Positions 43,883-53,574 of a DNA stretch of 64,000 nucleotides are shown here, piece by piece. The position numbers were made by a program, and so were the translations under genes. The stretch is from Acetobacter indonesiensis (GTDB lineage: Bacteria > Pseudomonadota > Alphaproteobacteria > Acetobacterales > Acetobacteraceae): NCBI RefSeq assembly GCF_000963945.1, contig NZ_BAMW01000006.1:124001-188000 (forward strand), written 5' to 3'. Position 1 is the stretch's first letter, and each line of letters opens with the position of its first letter. A model generated the notes under the pieces. It saw only the letters and a program-made list of their open reading frames with translations, had not been told where the DNA came from and ran no database searches.

Positions 43883-46800
43883 ATGCCTTTAAATTACACT
43901 GTTTCGTCCGGCCAGCATGTTAGCAATGTTAGACTTTCGGACGGAGATCATCTGATTATTGAAAATGGTGCTTCAGCCGAAGGCACAATTTTTGGTTCGG
44001 GTAGCATTGAGAATATACTTGCAGGAGGAAGTGCGTCATCAGAACTCTTTGGTGTTTCTGGTGGTGTGGTTGCTTCTGGTACTCAATTAAATGCAATTCT
44101 TACTCCCACCAACGAGATAGATGCGACGGGCAGTTCAGGGATTGCAACCAACAATACTGTTGTTGGAGGGGTTATTGTAGCAGTTAGTGGAGGCACCACT
44201 CTTAGTAATACGATAAATGGCAGCGGCCGTGGCCTTGTTCTGTCGGGGTCTTTGGCTTCTGGAAATAATATCACATTTGGTGGAGGCGAAGTTGTTTCAG
44301 CTGGTGGTTCTGCCAGGGGCGAAACAGTTGGTGGCGGAGGGGAGCTTGATGCTCGCGGCTCAGGGGCAGTTTTAAGCCAGATTCTTGTGAGCGGGGGCCT
44401 TGTTTACCTTCAAAATGAAGCGCATGCGATTTCAAATACTGTGCTTGGCGAAGGTAGAGTTTTTGTCGCTGATGGAAGTGTCGTGTCGGCAACGACTGTT
44501 AGTCAGGGCGGCCAGATGCACGCCTCAGCCAATGGCTTGCTTATTTCAAACACAGCGACCGATAGCGCTATTATTACTGCAAATAGCGGGGGCACTCTTT
44601 CTGGCAATACTGCCGGACCGGGTGGTCAATTACAGGTTGTTTCAGGCGGCTTTGCATCGGATAATTTTATAAGCGGCAGCTTGGCAATAGAAGTGGTTTT
44701 CTCTGGCGGATCTGCTGTGGGGGCTACGGTTGTTTCAACCGGGCAGCTTCAGGTTTCTGCCGGTGGGTATGCTGAAAACGATACAATTATTGGCTCAAAT
44801 ACGCTGGAATTTGCCTATAGCGGTGGAACTGTCGCCCACGAAACATTGCTTTCGGGCGCACAGTTGCAAGTCTTTGCCAATGCAAAGGCTTCAGGGGATA
44901 TTTTACGTGATTCTGGGACATCTGAAATTGTTTCGAGCGGCGGTGTTGCCGTCGGCGAGACTATTTACGCTGGCGCAGAGATTGATGCGCGTGGAAGTGG
45001 TGCTTTTGTAAGTGGCACAATAGCATCTGGCGGTATTCTCTGGGCAGGGAGTGGGGGTGTTCTTTCAGGGAATATTTTGTATTCTGGAGCAAGTTTACAG
45101 ATTGAGTCAGGATCATTTTCTTACGGGAATACACTGAATAGTGGCTCTTATGAAAATTTAACTGTTTCCTCGATTGCGCGTGGTGAAACTGTTTTGGATG
45201 GTGCCAATGTTAAGGCGCTGGACTCAGGAAGTCGTATAGAAGGAGCCACGGTTTCGAAAGGTGGCATTCTTGCTGCGAAAAACGGCGGTGTTGCAGATGG
45301 TAATTCTTTATCCGGTGGCCAGTTGGAGATTGGGCCAGGTGGATTAGCGAGTAACAATATTTTTGTTGGCAGTGATGTCGATTACTCTAGCAGCCAGCAG
45401 GGTGAATGGGTGCAAAGTGGTGGCACTGTCAGTCACGAGACTTTTCTAAGCAGTGCAGCGCTACGTGTTGACGTTGGGGGAAGCGCGTCTGATATTCAGA
45501 TCAATGGTGCAGAGATTAACCTTGTTAGCGGTGGCACTGTTGATACTGCCCATCTGAGCGGTGATTCCCTAATTATTGTGGGACAGAATGCAGTTCTTAA
45601 AAATACGGAAATTGCATCAGGTACAGAACTAATCATTCAATCGCCAGCAAGCTTCCTCAACGATACGATTGATATCGGGGCAAAGGTTGGTGTCGGGGTG
45701 GACGTTGGTGTTACCACAATGTTTGCCGGAAATAAGCTCATTATTCAGGGCAGTAACGGTTCCCAGACACTCACAATCAACGGAAATGGAGACGAATTTT
45801 TCCTGCAACCTGTAGCAGGTGAGGATGGTATCTTTACCCTTGAAGAAGGGACGCCCTGTTATTGTCGTGGTACGCTGATTGCGACAGCGCGTGGTGACAT
45901 CCCGGTAGAAGCACTACGTATTGGGGATCAGGTTGCAACCGCTACCAACGGTTATCGGCCCGTTCGCTGGATTGGTCGGCGCAGTTATTCCGGGCAGTTT
46001 GCAAACGGAAACCGGGATGTTCTGCCAGTTGTTTTCCGTAGGGGATCACTCGGAAACGGTTTGCCGAGACAGGACCTTTCGGTTTCCCCGTTACATGCCA
46101 TGTATCTGGATGGTGTGTTGATACCCGCTGTCTTGCTGGTAAACGGAACCAGCATTGTGCAGGCGGAAAAAATGGACGAGGTGTCTTATTTCCATATCGA
46201 GTTGGAAAGTCATGACATCGTTTTTGCCAATGGTGCGTATTCAGAAACATTTGTTGATGATGATTCTCGCGGTATGTTCCATAATGCGGATGAATATGCA
46301 GCACTTTATCCAAATGCAGTGAAACAACCTGCTGTTTATTGTGCACCTCGTGTAGAAGAAGGTGCACAACTTGAGAATATCCGCAAAACGCTTGCTGGTT
46401 TGTATGCTGCTGCGCCCATAAAAGATGCGCCTTTGGAAGGCTTTTTGGATACTGTTACGCGTAGTCGTTTGTCTGGTTGGGCCAGAAACCCCAAAGACAG
46501 TGCGCCGGTGCGTTTGCAAATTCTGGATTGTGGCCGCGTAATTGGTGAGGTTGTGGCCAATAAACCCCGGCCAGATGTTGGTACGGAATGTGGGTTCGTG
46601 TTCGATGTGCCTGCTGGTCTTTCGCCCTTGGAACGTCATGTTCTGGAAGTTCGGCGCGTAGAAGACCACACTTCTGTAGGTAACGTGCCGTGGATGCTTG
46701 ACCAGTTGCCACAGGCACCTGTGCAAGCCGTTGTCGTATCAGGTGCGGGCAAGCCACTAGACGGTTGTCTGGATGAAGTGACACGGGACCGTGTGGCTGG

Positions 46801-48379
46801 CTGGGCTTGGAATCCTAAAACACCAGATGAACCCGTGGCGTTGCAAATTCTGGATAATGGTCAGCTTATTGCATCTGTCCTTGCCAACGGCTTGCGCCCG
46901 GATGTGAAAGCAACCGGACGGAATGTACGGTGTGGATTTGATATTCTGCTTCCCGGAGGCCTTTCTCCGTTCACGCGCCACGTTATTGAAGTGCGTGGTG
47001 AATCAGATGGCACATTGCTGGCAGCTCCGACTGTGATTGAGCCTGTTACGGTTTTTGATGATACGTTTGAACAGGCGGTAAGTCGTGCTGTTGCCGCGGC
47101 AACAGATCAGAAAGGGCAAGAACATATCTTGTCTTTCTTGATGGGGCAGGTTGAAAAACTCTCTCAGGCGCATGCACAAAAGGAAAGCGGTAAAGCTGAC
47201 CGTGAACTGGCAGCGTCACGTCGTCGGCGTGGCCTGAAAGTGGAACCTTCTAAAGTAACAAAACGGGTGCTGGTGGTGGATGCGTTGCGTCCTCGGACAG
47301 ACCATGATGCTGGGTCCTGTGCTATTGTTTCTCATATGAAGGCATTTCAGAAGCTGGGATATGATGTCAGCTTTGTTGCTGCGGACCAGATGGCGGATAC
47401 TGGCCGGGGACCGGTCCTTTCTGGCGTTACCGTTATGGCCGCACCATTCTACGTGTCGTTGGAAGATCTGTTGCGGAAGCAGGCAGATAGCTTTGATGTG
47501 GTGTACCTGCACAGGCAGGATATTGCGTCGCGTTATATCGCGCTGGTACGCCGCTACCAGCGGCGGGCCCGTGTGGTGTATAGTGTTGCAGATCTGCATT
47601 TTGTCCGACTGGCGCGCCAGGCTCAGGTTTTAAGTGAACCGGCGTTACTGGCTAAAGCTCAGTCAGTGCAGCAGGCCGAATGTGCAGCAGCACGACAGGC
47701 AGATGCGGTTATTACCCATTCAATTGATGAAGCGGCACTTCTGCGGCGGGATGCTGCGGGTGTGAAGGTGCATGTTGTGCCATGGGCGGTTGAGCCCCGT
47801 AAACGCGTTCCGGGCTTTGCCAAGCGGCATGGGGTTGTGTTTGTAGGTAATTATACGCACACGCCCAATGTGGATGCAGCCCGCTGGTTGGTAGAAGAAA
47901 TCATGCCATTAGTGTGGGCGCAGGATAGCAGCATTGGCTGCACGCTTGTGGGTGCCGGGATGACGGAGGAGGTAGCGTCTCTGGCACGCAAAGGTGTGAC
48001 TGTCCGTGGCCACGTAGCTGATCTGACAAGTGTGTTTGATACCGCACGGTTAAGTGTTGCGCCGCTTCGGTTTGGTGCAGGGATAAAAGGCAAGGTTCTT
48101 GACTCGTTCGCTGCGGCTTTACCATGTGTCATGACCGAGGTTGCAGCAGAGGGCCTTGGGCTGAACAATGATCTATCCCAGCTCGTAGGTCGAAATGCGC
48201 AGGAACTGGCTGACAGCATCGTGCGTATCCATAACAATGCGGAAAACCAGAAACATTTGGCTCGGGCGGCATGGACTTACGTGCGTGAGCACAATGCATC
48301 CAAAGTTGTCGAGAGCGCATTGCAGTCAGCACTTGAGCAGAAAATGAAGGTGTATCAGGTGCAGAAGCGGGCTGGATAA
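43883..48379 (+). CDS. AIDA-repeat, Hint and GT4 glycosyltransferase fusion protein
   Basis: A single open frame of 1498 residues. Residues about 10-640: AIDA-like tandem beta repeats (many SGG, TVxxGG, and the near-duplicate ExDARGSGA at 154 and 366). Residues about 656-800: Hint_2-type domain with cysteines C659 and C661 (CYCRGTLIATARGDIPVEALRIGDQ), the SPLH motif with H738, and LVNGTSI. Residues 851-945 and 958-1055: two copies of a module (GWAxNPK, VxLQILDxG, RPDV, CGF, GLSPxxRHVxEVR). Residues about 1128-1490: GT4/group-1 glycosyltransferase with VFVGNYTHTPN and FGAGIKGKVLDSF. No signal peptide or autotransporter barrel is visible. AIDA repeats elsewhere are glycosylated, so the fusion suggests self-modification; that is inference. 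Confidence 0.8.
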   Translation: MPLNYTVSSGQHVSNVRLSDGDHLIIENGASAEGTIFGSGSIENILAGGSASSELFGVSGGVVASGTQLNAILTPTNEIDATGSSGIATNNTVVGGVIVAVSGGTTLSNTINGSGRGLVLSGSLASGNNITFGGGEVVSAGGSARGETVGGGGELDARGSGAVLSQILVSGGLVYLQNEAHAISNTVLGEGRVFVADGSVVSATTVSQGGQMHASANGLLISNTATDSAIITANSGGTLSGNTAGPGGQLQVVSGGFASDNFISGSLAIEVVFSGGSAVGATVVSTGQLQVSAGGYAENDTIIGSNTLEFAYSGGTVAHETLLSGAQLQVFANAKASGDILRDSGTSEIVSSGGVAVGETIYAGAEIDARGSGAFVSGTIASGGILWAGSGGVLSGNILYSGASLQIESGSFSYGNTLNSGSYENLTVSSIARGETVLDGANVKALDSGSRIEGATVSKGGILAAKNGGVADGNSLSGGQLEIGPGGLASNNIFVGSDVDYSSSQQGEWVQSGGTVSHETFLSSAALRVDVGGSASDIQINGAEINLVSGGTVDTAHLSGDSLIIVGQNAVLKNTEIASGTELIIQSPASFLNDTIDIGAKVGVGVDVGVTTMFAGNKLIIQGSNGSQTLTINGNGDEFFLQPVAGEDGIFTLEEGTPCYCRGTLIATARGDIPVEALRIGDQVATATNGYRPVRWIGRRSYSGQFANGNRDVLPVVFRRGSLGNGLPRQDLSVSPLHAMYLDGVLIPAVLLVNGTSIVQAEKMDEVSYFHIELESHDIVFANGAYSETFVDDDSRGMFHNADEYAALYPNAVKQPAVYCAPRVEEGAQLENIRKTLAGLYAAAPIKDAPLEGFLDTVTRSRLSGWARNPKDSAPVRLQILDCGRVIGEVVANKPRPDVGTECGFVFDVPAGLSPLERHVLEVRRVEDHTSVGNVPWMLDQLPQAPVQAVVVSGAGKPLDGCLDEVTRDRVAGWAWNPKTPDEPVALQILDNGQLIASVLANGLRPDVKATGRNVRCGFDILLPGGLSPFTRHVIEVRGESDGTLLAAPTVIEPVTVFDDTFEQAVSRAVAAATDQKGQEHILSFLMGQVEKLSQAHAQKESGKADRELAASRRRRGLKVEPSKVTKRVLVVDALRPRTDHDAGSCAIVSHMKAFQKLGYDVSFVAADQMADTGRGPVLSGVTVMAAPFYVSLEDLLRKQADSFDVVYLHRQDIASRYIALVRRYQRRARVVYSVADLHFVRLARQAQVLSEPALLAKAQSVQQAECAAARQADAVITHSIDEAALLRRDAAGVKVHVVPWAVEPRKRVPGFAKRHGVVFVGNYTHTPNVDAARWLVEEIMPLVWAQDSSIGCTLVGAGMTEEVASLARKGVTVRGHVADLTSVFDTARLSVAPLRFGAGIKGKVLDSFAAALPCVMTEVAAEGLGLNNDLSQLVGRNAQELADSIVRIHNNAENQKHLARAAWTYVREHNASKVVESALQSALEQKMKVYQVQKRAG

Positions 48380-48405
48380 GTTCGTCCTTAATCGCAGTAA
48401 TCGTT

Positions 48406-48435
48406 AAAGAGGCACCGAAAGGTGCCTCTTTTTTT
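48406..48435 (+). terminator. Intrinsic terminator after the fusion gene
   Basis: AGAGGCACC-gaaa-GGTGCCTCT followed by a run of T: a stem with GAAA tetraloop, 30 bp after the stop codon. Confidence 0.92.
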
Positions 48436-48604
48436 ATAAATAGCCATGCAAAATATGTTTGTCTGTTAGTCTTTTCCGGGGGCCATGGAATGTCAAAAAA
48501 GACAAGAAGTCCTGGAAATAAGGCACTTTTCCATAATATTTAAAAAAATTTTATAGTTTAATGAGAGGGAGAATCGTTTGCACTAATCTGCAATAAGGGT
48601 TGCG

Positions 48605-48620
48605 AGTAATTATCATTACT
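48605..48620. promoter_or_regulatory. Fur-box-like site before siderophore receptor
   Basis: Inverted repeat AGTAAT-TATC-ATTACT. Its reverse strand contains TAATGATAAT, an exact 10-base core of the classic Fur consensus. It lies about 50 bp upstream of a siderophore-type TonB receptor start, the expected place for iron repression. Confidence 0.65.
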
Positions 48621-48666
48621 GGATAAGAGGCACGGATAGTGTCTCTCCGTTGTGCAGGTGTGCTTT

Positions 48667-51102
48667 ATGCGTAATTCAAGTGTTCGTCGGCGTTTGCGTC
48701 CGGCGCCATTAGCTGTTGGTCTGGCGTTAGGGTGTTCCGCCGCGTCGGGTCTGCTTGATGAACAGGCGACAGCGGCCACTGCCACCGGGGCGCATGCGCA
48801 TAAGAAGCATGGCGGCAAAGCTCATAAAGCGGCTCAACCAACATCCCCCACTGTTTCTTCTCCTGCTGTGCCGCCTGAAACGGGCCATGCAACCTTAGCC
48901 AATGCGAAAGGGCACGGCCCTGCGCTGGTTGGTACCAAAGATGGTACGCAAGCTGAAGAATGGACCGTTGTGGCGTCGCCCATGAACACGCTGCGGACAC
49001 CTATTGGCATCAGCCGGATGCCGCAGGATGTTCTGCACACGCCGCAGACCATTGATGTTGTGCCGCAAATTCTGATGCAACAGCAGAACGTGAAGTCTCT
49101 GGATGAGGCACTGAAGAACGTACCCGGTATTACGGCGTCTGTGGGTGAAGGCGAAGGCGGTATGGCCGGGGATCAGTTCTTGATCCGTGGTTTTGCCGCA
49201 CAGAACGATATTTACGAAAATGGCTTGCGTGACTTCGGTGTTTATACACGCGATAGCTTTGATTATGACCATGTGACGGTTATCAAAGGGCCATCGTCAC
49301 AGGTGTTTGGGAATGGCACGACGGGTGGCGCAATTAATATTACCACCAAAACGCCGACGGCCACCAATCATGTCGGGGCCAGCTTTTCTGGCGGTAGCGG
49401 TGCATATTACCGGGGAACGCTTGATTTTAACCGTAAGATTACAGACAGCATAGCCTTCCGCATTACCGGGATGGGCAATGAAAGCAACATGGTGGGGCGT
49501 GATGCTGTGTATTCCCATCGGTGGGGTATTGCACCATCCATTATTTTTGGTCTGGGAAAGAAAGTTAATTATACCATCGAGTATTTCCATCAGACAGATA
49601 ACCGTATTCCAGACTATGGTGTGCCTGTTGTGACCAAACCGGGGACACGGTACGGCAAGCCTGTAACCGAATACGGCGTACGCCGCACCAATTGGTATGG
49701 CACCACGTTTGATCAGGATGCCTCAAATGTTGACATGCTGACGGGCCGGTTGCAGTGGGAGTTGAGCAAATACCTCACGATTTATAATGATACGCGTGGC
49801 GGTCTTTACAGCCGTTATTTCTCCTCGTCTCAGGAAGCGTGTAATGCAACCTGTACGGCCGCTTTGTTTTCCTCGCATCCACAGACGGCGCAGGTTTCCC
49901 GTATTGGTGGGGTAGGGGGACCAAACCCTTATCAGCAGGATGACTGGTCCGTCCAGAACGTGGCTTCTGCTGTTGCTAACTTTACAACAGGTACCATCAA
50001 ACATCAGATGATTGGTGGTTTTGACATTGAACATATTTATGATCGTCGTCAGAACTATGCCTACAATAATCCTGCTATTCGCCAATATGCCAGCTTGCTG
50101 AATCCGGTTTCCTATATTCCGGGGCTGGATGTTGGTGTCGGGTCGTTACATCCGAATAACCTTGTGAATATTCCAAACGGGGTTGGGCGCAAGGAATGGA
50201 AAACCAGCGCCGCCACAGATGTCGGGGCGTTCTTTTCGGAACAGGCTTGGCTAGCTCCATGGTTTTCAGTTAAAGCCGGGTTCCGTTGGGATCACTGGAG
50301 CAGTAACTACAGTGCAACTGGCGGTGTGGCGACCACGGCTGATACGCATCTGGGCCAGAAGCAGGATACATTCAACCCGAATGTCAGCCTGATGTACACG
50401 CCGAATGACCACACAATGGTTTATTTCAACTGGGCAGAGTCAACAACGCCGTTGGGGCTGTATGTCACCAACAGTTCTGAACCACTTTCGCCCAAAAATT
50501 CAAAGTTTGAGCCTGAACGCAGCAGACTTTACGAACTGGGGGCAAAATATTCAGCATTTCATGATCGGGTTGGTTTTACTGCGTCCATCTTCCGGTTGGA
50601 GAAAGGCAACTCTATCCTGACGGACCCTAGTTCAGGAGCCGTTACCAATTCAGGTGATACACAGCGGAACCAAGGGATTGAGTTGAGTGTTTCCGGTCAG
50701 ATTTTGAAAAACTGGAACGTCATTGCAACCTATGCCCGGTATGACAGCAAAACCACAGGCGGTACGGCGGCGGATATTGGTAAGCAGATTCAGTATGTCC
50801 CCCGTAATCAGGCAACGGTTTGGAGCACTTATGAAATTGCACCAAAGACGCCCTACAACATGACTGTTGGTGGTGGTGTCACATGGCGCGAAGGTGTGTT
50901 TCTTGACCCTGCGAACACAGCACGCGTTCCGGCTAACGTCGAATTTGATGCTGTCGTGTCCCATCAGTTTGGTCCACATTGGCGCGTGGCTATGAATGGT
51001 TACAATCTGGCCAACCGTCTGAATTACGGCAACCTGTTCAGCAACCGCGTGACCCCGTCTATAGGGCGTGCGTTCCTGTTCCAGTTGTCAGCCAGCTACT
51101 AA
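48667..51102 (+). CDS. TonB-dependent siderophore receptor
   Basis: Outer-membrane iron-siderophore receptor of 811 residues. The ATG at 48667 gives a signal peptide (RRRLRPAPLAVGLALGCSAASG), then a His/Lys/Ala-rich linker, and a plug from about residue 110 with RMPQDVLHTPQTIDVVPQ, LKNVPGITASVGEGEGG, DQFLIRGFAAQNDIYENGLRD and YDHVTVIKGPSSQVFGNGTTGGAINI, classic for the FhuE/FpvA-type ferric siderophore receptors. The barrel ends SIGRAFLFQLSASY with a terminal aromatic residue. The Fur-like site upstream supports iron control. A perfect terminator follows. Which siderophore is taken up is unknown. Confidence 0.92.
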   Translation: MRNSSVRRRLRPAPLAVGLALGCSAASGLLDEQATAATATGAHAHKKHGGKAHKAAQPTSPTVSSPAVPPETGHATLANAKGHGPALVGTKDGTQAEEWTVVASPMNTLRTPIGISRMPQDVLHTPQTIDVVPQILMQQQNVKSLDEALKNVPGITASVGEGEGGMAGDQFLIRGFAAQNDIYENGLRDFGVYTRDSFDYDHVTVIKGPSSQVFGNGTTGGAINITTKTPTATNHVGASFSGGSGAYYRGTLDFNRKITDSIAFRITGMGNESNMVGRDAVYSHRWGIAPSIIFGLGKKVNYTIEYFHQTDNRIPDYGVPVVTKPGTRYGKPVTEYGVRRTNWYGTTFDQDASNVDMLTGRLQWELSKYLTIYNDTRGGLYSRYFSSSQEACNATCTAALFSSHPQTAQVSRIGGVGGPNPYQQDDWSVQNVASAVANFTTGTIKHQMIGGFDIEHIYDRRQNYAYNNPAIRQYASLLNPVSYIPGLDVGVGSLHPNNLVNIPNGVGRKEWKTSAATDVGAFFSEQAWLAPWFSVKAGFRWDHWSSNYSATGGVATTADTHLGQKQDTFNPNVSLMYTPNDHTMVYFNWAESTTPLGLYVTNSSEPLSPKNSKFEPERSRLYELGAKYSAFHDRVGFTASIFRLEKGNSILTDPSSGAVTNSGDTQRNQGIELSVSGQILKNWNVIATYARYDSKTTGGTAADIGKQIQYVPRNQATVWSTYEIAPKTPYNMTVGGGVTWREGVFLDPANTARVPANVEFDAVVSHQFGPHWRVAMNGYNLANRLNYGNLFSNRVTPSIGRAFLFQLSASY

Positions 51103-51147
51103 ACTTGGCAATTAGCCTGACAGTTGACTGTTAGGCATTGAATTGAA

Positions 51148-51181
51148 AAAAAGCGCCGGTGCTTATGCTCCGGCGCTTTTT
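51148..51181 (+). terminator. Intrinsic terminator after siderophore receptor
   Basis: AAAAAGCGCCGG pairs with CCGGCGCTTTTT around a 10-nt loop; runs on both sides allow bidirectional action with the convergent OPT gene. Confidence 0.9.
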
Positions 51182-51269
51182 CTATAGGGGACCGATGATC
51201 TGCTGACGGCCTTATTCGCGCAATAAAGGTTGCGCGGATAAGGGGAGCAGTTTTGAAAGCATTAAGGCG

Positions 51270-53243
51270 TCAGGTTGTCTGGTCTGTTTTTAAAACACTC
51301 CGGCAGAACCAGACGCAGATAAGACAGAAGATAATAAACCCAAGCAGAGACGTAACTGGTGCCGGCAGCCATGATGCCAAAGACAAAGCATCGTCCTTGC
51401 CCAACGCGCCTGAAAGAATGGCAAGGGCAACACCGGTCAGGCTTTCCCCGACAATGAAACCGGATGCCAGCATGGTGCCGATGGAGGCATCATGCTCGCT
51501 TGTCGCTGTGGTGGTGGAAATGCTGGCTCTTTTGGTGTTCAAATGGCGTTTCAGCAACCAGCCCATGATGGCCCCGACCGCCAAGGTTACACTGACAGAC
51601 GGTGGCAGATAAATACCGACAGCAACCCCCAGAGGCGGCAGAGACAGTTTGCGGCGGCGGAGCAGCAGATCCACAACAATCAGCGCAGCCCCTAGTCCGA
51701 TGCCAAGAGACAGCATGCTCCAGTCAAGTGAGCCCGTGAAAATACCTTTTGCAATCAGCGAAATCAGCGCGGGTTGCGGGGCTGACAAGGCATGGGATGG
51801 GTCCATACCAGGGCGTGGCATGGCACCGGCAAAACCATAAGCCTGATACAGAATGTTCAGCACGGGGGGAATAACAGCAGCGCCGACAACACAGCCCGCA
51901 ATCAAAGCGACCTGCTGTTTCCATGGGGATGCGCCAACAAGCTGACCTGTTTTTAGATCCTGAAGGTTATCATTGGAAATGGCGGCAATAGCAGTAATGG
52001 CTGACAGCAACAGAATGGTAAAACCCGTCGCCAAAGTCTGGTTGTTAACCATCATTTCAGCGGGCATCAGGCCAAGTGCTTCCAGCCCCAGAATCATCAA
52101 AGCCGAAAGCACGGCCGCGATAATCACAATGCCGGAGATAGGGGAAGAGGAAGACCCCACAATACCCGCCATATAGCCGCACGCTGCCGCCATGATGAAC
52201 CCGAACACGATGCAGAACAGAACGGCAGCGGTAACGGCTGGCCAAATGCCATGTGCTACGGGCCAGAGAAATACCGCAAAAAACACGCCCAACAGAAGAA
52301 CAGTTACTACCAACAGGGCGATCAAGGCGCGCGGGGAGAGGTCCCGGTCACTTTCAGTCGTTAACGGGTCACGGCTGGCCCGTAACATGGTGCGTAAACC
52401 ACGGGCCACGGGGCCCATCAGTTCAATAAGGGTCCACACAGATGCCATGGCAATTGCACCGGCTCCGATAAATCGAACTTTATGCAGCCACATGGATTGC
52501 GCAAATGCGCTGACAGTCAGATGGTCCGTGTTCGGAACATGGGCCGTCAACCACGGCACACCAAAACCCCAGGCCAGAATACACCCAAGCAACATCGCTA
52601 ATCCACCAGCCAGCCCAACCAGATAGCCAGCCCCGATCAAAGCAAGAGATAGGCCACCTGTAGCCTGAAACACGGCGGCTCCGGCGCTGGCTGTGACACT
52701 GACACTGTCTGCCAGCAAACGCAGACCGTTGCTGGCAAAGGTGAACAGCGCCGCGACCACGCTACCGCTAATCAGGGCGGTCAGGCTTTTGCTGTTTTCC
52801 TTATCAGCCCCAGCGCGCAGAATTTCAGCTGCGGCGACGCCTTCCGGGTAAGGCAGGGCACTTTCTGTGACCAGTGCGCGGCGCAAGGGAATGGTAAACA
52901 ACACCCCGGCAATACCGCCAGCCAGGGAAATACCAGCGGTCTGCCAGAAGGGAAAATTGCTCCATAACCCCGTCATAATCAGGCCGGGGAATGTGGCGAA
53001 TACACAAGACAGGGTGCCAGCAGCTGAAGCCTGACTTTGCACCATATTGTTTTCAAGAATGGTGCCATTACCCAAAGCCCGTAACACCGCCATTGAGATA
53101 ACGGCAGCGGGAATGGACGAAGCAAAAGTCAGCCCGATACGCAGGCCCAGATACACATTTGACGCCGTGAAGACGACGGTAATCAAAGCCCCGAGAATAA
53201 GCCCACGCAGGGTGAGTTCTCGCGGGGAGAGGGAATGCGTCAT
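51270..53243 (-). CDS. OPT family oligopeptide transporter
   Basis: Polytopic inner-membrane transporter of 657 residues with about 15 hydrophobic segments. ELTLRGLILGALITVVFTASNVYLGLRIGLTFASSIPAAV at the start (split as LTLRGLILGAL and ASNVYLGLRIGLTFASSIPA) and YPEGVAAAEIL (PYPEGVACAEVL-type motif) are diagnostic of the bacterial OPT family that takes up small peptides or metal-chelator complexes. Start at 53243 (MTHSLSPREL); a longer frame upstream is hydrophilic and unlike the family. Convergent with the siderophore receptor across a terminator; a role in metal-chelate uptake is possible but unproven. Confidence 0.88.
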   Translation of the reverse strand: MTHSLSPRELTLRGLILGALITVVFTASNVYLGLRIGLTFASSIPAAVISMAVLRALGNGTILENNMVQSQASAAGTLSCVFATFPGLIMTGLWSNFPFWQTAGISLAGGIAGVLFTIPLRRALVTESALPYPEGVAAAEILRAGADKENSKSLTALISGSVVAALFTFASNGLRLLADSVSVTASAGAAVFQATGGLSLALIGAGYLVGLAGGLAMLLGCILAWGFGVPWLTAHVPNTDHLTVSAFAQSMWLHKVRFIGAGAIAMASVWTLIELMGPVARGLRTMLRASRDPLTTESDRDLSPRALIALLVVTVLLLGVFFAVFLWPVAHGIWPAVTAAVLFCIVFGFIMAAACGYMAGIVGSSSSPISGIVIIAAVLSALMILGLEALGLMPAEMMVNNQTLATGFTILLLSAITAIAAISNDNLQDLKTGQLVGASPWKQQVALIAGCVVGAAVIPPVLNILYQAYGFAGAMPRPGMDPSHALSAPQPALISLIAKGIFTGSLDWSMLSLGIGLGAALIVVDLLLRRRKLSLPPLGVAVGIYLPPSVSVTLAVGAIMGWLLKRHLNTKRASISTTTATSEHDASIGTMLASGFIVGESLTGVALAILSGALGKDDALSLASWLPAPVTSLLGFIIFCLICVWFCRSVLKTDQTT

Positions 53244-53574
53244 ACGCGAAAGGCCTCGATGTGTGGTCGTTATAAAACAGGAACCGGTGAAAGCCGGCAC
53301 AGGCCAGTGCCAAACAGGTGCAGGGCCGATGCCAGCAGGGTCAGAATGTTCTTGGATACGATGCCCGCAGCGGCTTGTCTGCCCCTGAATGAACCGCAAA
53401 TGCAACGGTGTAACGATATTGCGGGAAGGGGAGCGAGCAGGAACACAATGAAAAGTCTGAGAGTGACGCGACGACCAATATGAAAAAGGCATCCGGCCTG
53501 AAAACCGGATGCCTACTTTGAGCAGTCAGAAAGGAGGAAGGGGCACCTTTTTTAATGCAGGCTGCCGTAGCGTT
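53244..53574. other. Intergenic region with OPT promoter and porin terminator
   Basis: About 330 bp between two minus-strand genes. It contains the porin terminator at 53487-53514; the rest (53244-53486) should carry the OPT promoter. No gene seen. Confidence 0.4.
53487..53514 (-). terminator. Intrinsic terminator after alginate-export-type porin gene
   Basis: 10-bp perfect stem AGGCATCCGG / CCGGATGCCT with an 8-nt loop; on the minus strand it is followed by TTTTT. Lies about 60 bp after the stop codon at 53575. Confidence 0.88.

Noticed and set aside
43900-45500. Tandem repeats that might be a CRISPR or VNTR
   Set aside because: The repetition is at protein level (AIDA-like beta repeats) and degenerate in DNA; no constant repeat-spacer pattern.
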